Shown one piece after another: positions 59,064 to 64,000 of a stretch of DNA of 64,000 nt (the stretch's first letter is position 1; every line of letters begins with the position of its first letter). The stretch is from Adiantum capillus-veneris (taxonomy: Eukaryota > Streptophyta > Polypodiopsida > Polypodiales > Pteridaceae). Position numbers and translations under genes: made by a program. Under the pieces are notes generated by a model. The model was not told the DNA's origin and searched no databases. It worked only from the letters and a program-made list of their open reading frames with translations. The stretch lies in the NCBI GenBank assembly GCA_014529385.2, contig CM043956.1, forward strand, positions 87,907,721-87,971,720. Reading direction: 5' to 3'.

Positions 59064-59427
59064 TGTCGGGCCGGCCAGTTTGTACTCACTTTGACCATTC
59101 AAGAATCTATAAATTAAATACGTGCAAGAGAGAAATGGTCACTCTTGCACGGGGGGAGATTGCACCCAGTGTCTGTGTACTTCTTCTCCCCTCTCCCCTC
59201 TTCTCTCTCGCCGTGCCGACGTAGCACTCAGCTTTAGGAGGTGCGCCTGCACGTGCTCTCTTGTTCTATCACGCTCTCGCACTCTCTCTGTTCGAGTACG
59301 ATTTGATTATATGCTCACAGGCTTTGTCAGGTATGCATATTTGCAGTGTTTTGTTGTTTCTATCATGCTATTCGAGTTATTTTGCAGGGACGCTACGTCT
59401 TCCGCTTGTAGCAGTGGTATCAGAGCC
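59064..59427 (+). repeat. LTR with initiator-Met primer site
   Basis: TGTCGGGCCGGCCAG at 59,064 starts a 350-bp LTR ending GTAGCA at 59,413. One base later comes TGGTATCAGAGCC (59,415-59,427), a standard initiator tRNA-Met PBS. This is the 5' end of a plus-strand element whose leader fades by about 59,500. No gag follows, so the element is truncated. Confidence 0.75.
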
Positions 59428-60088
59428 AAGGTTACGCTCTTGGTAACAACCATTCATTGATGTTTTGAATGCGGTATTCAAGTAATTATACAACTCTAAT
59501 TAGATTCATTTGATTTTATTTTGATTGACATGTTTTTTTTGGGAGATCTTTGATATTTTTGGGTACATTAAGGATAATCTTTTATCAAATTGCGATGAGG
59601 AAAAGAGAATAGGATAGTTTGCATCATGATATTCTAAGCATTAGAGTGCATATGTAGTTGCATGGCATGGTGATCAGTTTGAGGTTTTAATTTAAAGTAA
59701 TCACGATAAACCGTTTGTGAGAGTGAAGCGAAGATGAGTGCAAGGGAGCCCGATATGGTCATGGAAAAATAGGAAATAGGATTTTATTGTATATAGCACT
59801 AGAAGAAGAAGAAGAAGAAGAGAAGCCCTGCCAACTTTCGTCCTCCCAACCTCTCACGGGCTTGGCTCCATCCACTGCCACAGAAGAATCACTCTGAGTT
59901 GCATAGTATACGTATCTCTCTCCTCGTTCGCTTGAGACATGCACATTTCTCCCACTTTCTCGCTACTCCTCAGCTTGCGGCCACACTGAGTCCATTCGAA
60001 CCCTCTCCAAACCTACACTCGAGCTCTCTCTCCCACTACCCGCCATGCAACCTGCTATCATTTTGGCGGCTGTTGTCGCATGCTGACT

Positions 60089-60090
<2 letters not shown>
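59428..60090. other. Non-coding, CT-rich in part
   Basis: After the truncated leader I see no gene. A short run of AGA repeats lies at about 59,802-59,823, and the open frames are Ser-rich artefacts. Confidence 0.35.

Positions 60091-60158
<68 letters not shown>
60091..60158. repeat. (CT)34 microsatellite
   Basis: 68 uninterrupted bases of CT. The Ser-Leu ORF across it is an artefact. Confidence 0.99.
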
Positions 60159-60164
<6 letters not shown>

Positions 60165-62610
60165 TCTCCACCACCACCAGAGTTCGAGGCATGGTAGTTT
60201 TCACAAATCAGGAGAGAAATACCAGTTGCTACACTCGACACCATGAGGAGCCCATGCCTGAGCATTCTCACAAAATTGGCAAAGTGCCCAAGCTGGGCCT
60301 AATGCAAATCAGCGTCTTTATATGCAACCCGAATCGAGGATTCCTACTCAAGCACCTTGAGAATCAAGAGACTACGCACATCCATATCATAAGTTGCAAT
60401 TTGGAAAGAGCCTAGGTTCAAACATCTGATCTCTCCTCTCGTTCTCTCATGGAAACAATCGTCTGCTGGTCCTAAAAGACGAGCAGCTACACATGTATGA
60501 AGTGTTAGTCCCATAAACGAAGAGCAAGGCAGGCTGGTGTGAGCAGCTACGAAGCCTTCGGGCCTGAGGGTGGAGCACCTGACCTCTTTTGAGGATCCGT
60601 AGAAGTTATGGAGGGCTCGCAGCAAGGAGAACCATGATGCGGTTCGTCGCCCATAGCAAGGGTTGCGCCATAGGCTTGGTGAGGGGCATGGCAGGAGGCA
60701 ACCTACTGGGGCTTTTTCAAGGTGGTTAGCAACTACCAAGGGAATGTGCAGATGCAGTTAGGGTTCATTCCCATGTCGTGGCTTCCCACATTATTTTTGC
60801 CAGAACTAATTTCTTAAGCGGCCCAAAAACACAGTCTTTTGCAAATCGGGTGTTCTCAGAGGTTATGCACTGCGACAATTTTGGGTAATCATTAAATTTT
60901 TTGTATACTATACTAGTGGCGACATGTACCCACAACAACTCACCGATTGTTTCAACTTCCACCAATCAAATAGCTTTCTTTATTTTATTTTTTTTGGTTA
61001 CCTACGAGCACCATCATCCCCTGCACAAAAGTAAATGCATTGGTGTTCCTCATTAGCGTGTATATTACAATCCTCTATTCCAGTTGATAATGCGAACTTT
61101 TGATCACCCTCATGGCCATCTGCAAAGGTCCAGCTTGGATGTAATAATGCCGATTCACACGATGATGGGAAATGGTAGACATGAATTGGCATTTACGCCC
61201 ATCTAGTTAGCATTATCGTCTTCCAATTTCGTATAAGCTCTTGATACGTCTAATAAAGAGGATGGCGATGGTGAACATGTGGGGCATTATAGAACAATAA
61301 TTTTGCTTCTTATGGGTCATGTTGTCTCTTAATCTATTTTGATACTTTCATGCCCTACATTGTCAACCCCGTAAATAATCATAACGTGCTAGGGTCAATT
61401 GTTCACCCTCAAGATACATCATGCCTTAATATTCTAGCAATGATGACCCAAGTTGACTGTTACCTAGATAATTAAGCAATTATCAAGCATAAACACACAA
61501 AAAAATCTCTCTCATCATTATTTGCAGGAGCCACTATTTCAATAATATAAGTTTATCCCCATTAGTATTGATGTAATGTAATTCAATTTTCGCTTTACTT
61601 GCTCTTCAAATTGTCTTAAATATTCTCTTATCTGTCAGTTAAATTGTTGTTGCATATTACTCCATATTGTTCCATTTATTTGGTTATGTATCAAATCACT
61701 CCCAACGTTTCCAATACTCCTTCTCAAAGGACTACCCTTACTGACAAATGCTTACCTCTATGCCCGATTTAGGGCCAACTACTTTAGGAGACCTGCTTTT
61801 GACCTATCCTACCAATCATACATTGAGTATGGCCTCACTTTCTCTAAAGACCGATATCTTGCAAACCACCCTGTCAATTTCAATAGCAAACAAACTTTGC
61901 ATCACATTTTTCTCTCATGGCATTTCAAATGTTAATGCATTTAATCTGTAATTATTAAATTCTTCTTAAATTTAACAAGAAATTGTTTTGAGTGCTTTCT
62001 TTTTTTTAGAAAAGTTATGCAGATAAATCTAACTATAGTGGTCTCACATCAAAATCCAGGTATGTAATTTTACGTTTTCATGAATCTCACTAATCACACC
62101 ATAAATCCCCTTCTTTTATTTTTACAGTATTACTTATCACATTCAGGTCATATTCCACTAACACTATTCTAAAAGATTCTCGGCTGGCGTTCTTTATGTA
62201 CCAATCCACTATCTAACCTAATCTCTTACTCTGTACTTCAATTGTTAAATATGCTCACTCTCTTATCTACAACTCTAGATATGTCTATTGCTCCCATTCC
62301 AAGAACAACACAGTTACAACCCTCTCCACCTTGTACGAGCATTCTATTTTTGTGTGACCTCCTAATTTGAATGGTCATATCTCTCTATGCACGCACACAC
62401 TGCTTCGGCTTTGCTTTCTCATTAATTTAAAGGATTTTTTATTATGATCATTTGTCATTAAGATATACTCATGTGAGCTAAGGTAGTGAACAACATTTGG
62501 TAAGTATCCTCCTACTCAAACATGTTCCAAATTGGTCTCACACATGTGATGAATGCTATATTTTTTATTTATTTTTATGCCTAGCCTAGTCTATTGGTCA
62601 CAGACACACA
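60159..62610. other. Probable intron of the CYP97B-like gene; no feature recognised
   Basis: The stretch from about 60,180 to 61,200 is of balanced composition with several short open frames on both strands. None matches a family I know. 61,200-62,600 is AT-rich. Being on the downstream side of a minus-strand exon, it is best read as intron or unidentified repeat. Confidence 0.35.
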
Positions 62611-62843
62611 GATCCACCGATTTAGGCAGTGTGTAAATGCTCACCTTGGTGTAGATTCTCCAATTTAGGCAACACTAGTTATCTGTGCAAATCCGTTGAT
62701 TTAGGCAGCACAACAACAAACTACAGATTCACGCTTTTTAAACAGTATCCAATGCAGATTCGCCAATTTAGGCAGCATTAGTGCAAATTCGTTGGTTTAG
62801 GCAGCACGTCTTATTGGTGTAGATTCGCCGGTTGAGGCAACAC
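62611..62843. repeat. Degenerate tandem array, about 35-bp period
   Basis: Seven copies of a 23-bp block close to AGATTCGCCRATTTAGGCAG plus CAC start at 62,611, 62,653, 62,689, 62,724, 62,756, 62,785 and 62,821. Spacer sequence varies. The copy at 62,724 is the most diverged. Confidence 0.8.
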
Positions 62844-63783
62844 CGATCACAAAATCATGCTGCAGTGGCTGGCCACCACTGTAACTGGTATGGTTTTGTT
62901 ACCCGGGTACATAATAAAAGTGATTTGGATTTGGACTTGTGGAATTGATATTGGATTGGGATTTGGTATCTGATGGTTATTTTATCACAATAGTGTGTAT
63001 GTGATGAGACTTGACACTATGAGATTAATGATGAGTGTGACCAATGATATCCTGATTCATCAGTGGCTTTCCAATCAACGAGCAAAGAAAATCGAGCAAA
63101 GCCAATTTCCGAGCAAATATGAGCAACACCCTTGATAAATTGATGTGAGCGCGAGGTATATTGGAGAAAATACTCATGTTATATTAAATTTCACCAACTT
63201 CTCAACACAAATGGGTCAGACATCTATAGTTACGACCTCCCTGCTCCCAGCTGGCTGTGGCAAACTTCCTGAAGGCCACACTAGTGGATAAGAGTTGCCG
63301 AAGTGTTTGTTAAACTTGTGTTGCATCTGTTTCACAAGCTTTGTCATTATTATTCCAATGCATTGGTGAAGTAAAGGCCTGCATGACATCTCTGCATGAT
63401 AGCGGATTTTTAGCTCTACATGATATCTCTACGCATGCAAAACGATGAAAGCAAGTTGTAGACAGTTGCTCTAGTAAGGAGAGGTAAAGCAAAGGATTTC
63501 TTTAATCTTCTCCTTAACATCAAAAAATATAAATAATTACTAGCACAAAGCTTTGTATCTAATGTACATACACACAAAAGATATTTCAAGTGAGCCTACA
63601 AAGACACTATTAATCTATAAGAAAGAGCGTGAAAGTATGAAGTATGGCCCTACGAACACACCTGTTTTAAGTTTAAACAAAACTTAAAACAATGTTGTAT
63701 GTAAAATGAATAGATCGGTGGAATACGTATCAAAGTTTTGTATGGAAAAGAGAGTTTACGCATTAGGCACGCGAAGAACAAAC
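62844..63783. other. Probable intron, no other feature
   Basis: AT-rich sequence between the tandem array and the donor side of the minus-strand exon. A donor site GTTTGT lies at 63,783-63,778 on the minus strand. Confidence 0.4.
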
Positions 63784-63933
63784 CTGGCGAGTCTCTCGTG
63801 CCCCCTTGATCAATCCATCAAGACAAGCATTAATCACCTTCAAGTCTTCTTGAAATTTCCGTTGGCGAGGGACTACCAAGCTCGCGAAGCGTAGCTTCCA
63901 ATATGGGATGTAGAATGTGGATCTGTGCTCAGC
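63784..63933 (-). CDS. CYP97B: Cytochrome P450 CYP97B-like exon
   Basis: On the minus strand, 150 bases run from a TATTAG acceptor (exon begins GCTGAG at 63,933) to CGCCAG followed by GTTTGT (exon ends 63,784). They encode exactly 50 residues with no stop: [14 protein letters not shown], then [20 protein letters not shown], then [11 protein letters not shown]. This is the well conserved mid-region of CYP97B, a plastid-targeted P450 related to the carotenoid hydroxylases CYP97A and CYP97C. Between the blocks, RFASLVV stands where family members usually read P-x-A-R-W-[IV]-V, so three conserved positions differ; divergence or decay are both possible. No other exon of the gene could be found in the window. 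The preceding exon lies beyond 64,000, and the following one is either left of the window or too short to see. Confidence 0.8.
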
Positions 63934-64000
63934 CTAATACAATGTACCATAAGCCGACTACACATCAAAAGTTAAGAGCTGAGAAGCTGAACGGATCACT
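63934..64000 (-). other. Intron upstream of the CYP97B-like exon
   Basis: The 67 bases to the window end precede the splice acceptor on the minus strand and show no coding match. Confidence 0.5.

Noticed and set aside
60080-60415. 111-codon frame after the CT repeat
   Set aside because: The first third is the CT microsatellite; the rest (from MVVFTNQERN) matches nothing I know and has no splice or codon support.
60998-61192. 64-codon minus-strand frame as a further CYP97B exon
   Set aside because: The residues do not match any part of P450 proteins (no I-helix, ExxR or heme-binding motif).

Overview
This window looks like nuclear DNA from a land plant with a large, repeat-rich genome. Most of it is layered transposable-element DNA: Ty1/copia and Ty3/gypsy retrotransposons, a hAT-type transposase gene, short inverted-repeat elements and long dinucleotide microsatellites. 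I see no bacterial-style operons, rRNA, tRNA or CRISPR. The only convincing host-gene piece is one 150-bp exon on the minus strand at 63,784-63,933. It encodes 50 residues strongly resembling the plant cytochrome P450 family CYP97B. The sequence does not settle the species. The element content would suit a non-angiosperm as well as an angiosperm, so I leave that open.

Layout. 1-5,832 is a decayed plus-strand copia reverse transcriptase/RNase H. It is split by a 4.7-kb patchwork holding a 453-bp inverted-repeat element, a minisatellite interrupted by a 1.33-kb TTAA-flanked element with piggyBac-like ends, and a strongly structured non-coding stretch. 5,833-33,833 is an LTR-A-LTR-B-LTR tandem of two related minus-strand Ty3-type elements. 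Both keep gag, protease and a 3' ORF with W-x-P-K repeats, but I find no reverse transcriptase or integrase. Their leaders carry about 15 copies of a 24-bp palindrome. Two of these copies have been hit at the same central ACGC, one by a solo LTR and one by a complete 5.8-kb gag/protease-only LTR element (25,983-31,775).

33,834-37,960 holds non-coding DNA, one LTR with its polypurine tract and a GA microsatellite. 37,962-44,888 is the plus-strand relative of A and B (element C), which does carry RT, RNase H and integrase. It also has a duplicated integrase zinc module and, unusually, a second retropepsin ORF after integrase. 45,000-49,040 holds related, badly decayed gag-like sequence. 49,290-50,660 is a minus-strand chromovirus integrase plus chromodomain fragment.

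50,930-58,978 is a hAT-like (BED/DUF659) transposase gene with hairpin-rich upstream DNA. A 5.5-kb copia element with identical-length 192-bp LTRs and a perfect AACAT duplication splits it in frame. A further LTR with a Met-initiator-type primer site follows at 59,064. The rest, to 63,783, is non-coding and probably intronic, with a CT microsatellite and a degenerate 35-bp tandem array.

How it fits together: no retroelement here appears able to move by itself, because every pol reading has stops, frameshifts or missing domains. Gag/protease-only families A, B and the 5.8-kb element would have depended on pol supplied by other elements. The whole block may sit in one very long CYP97B intron, but that is inference.
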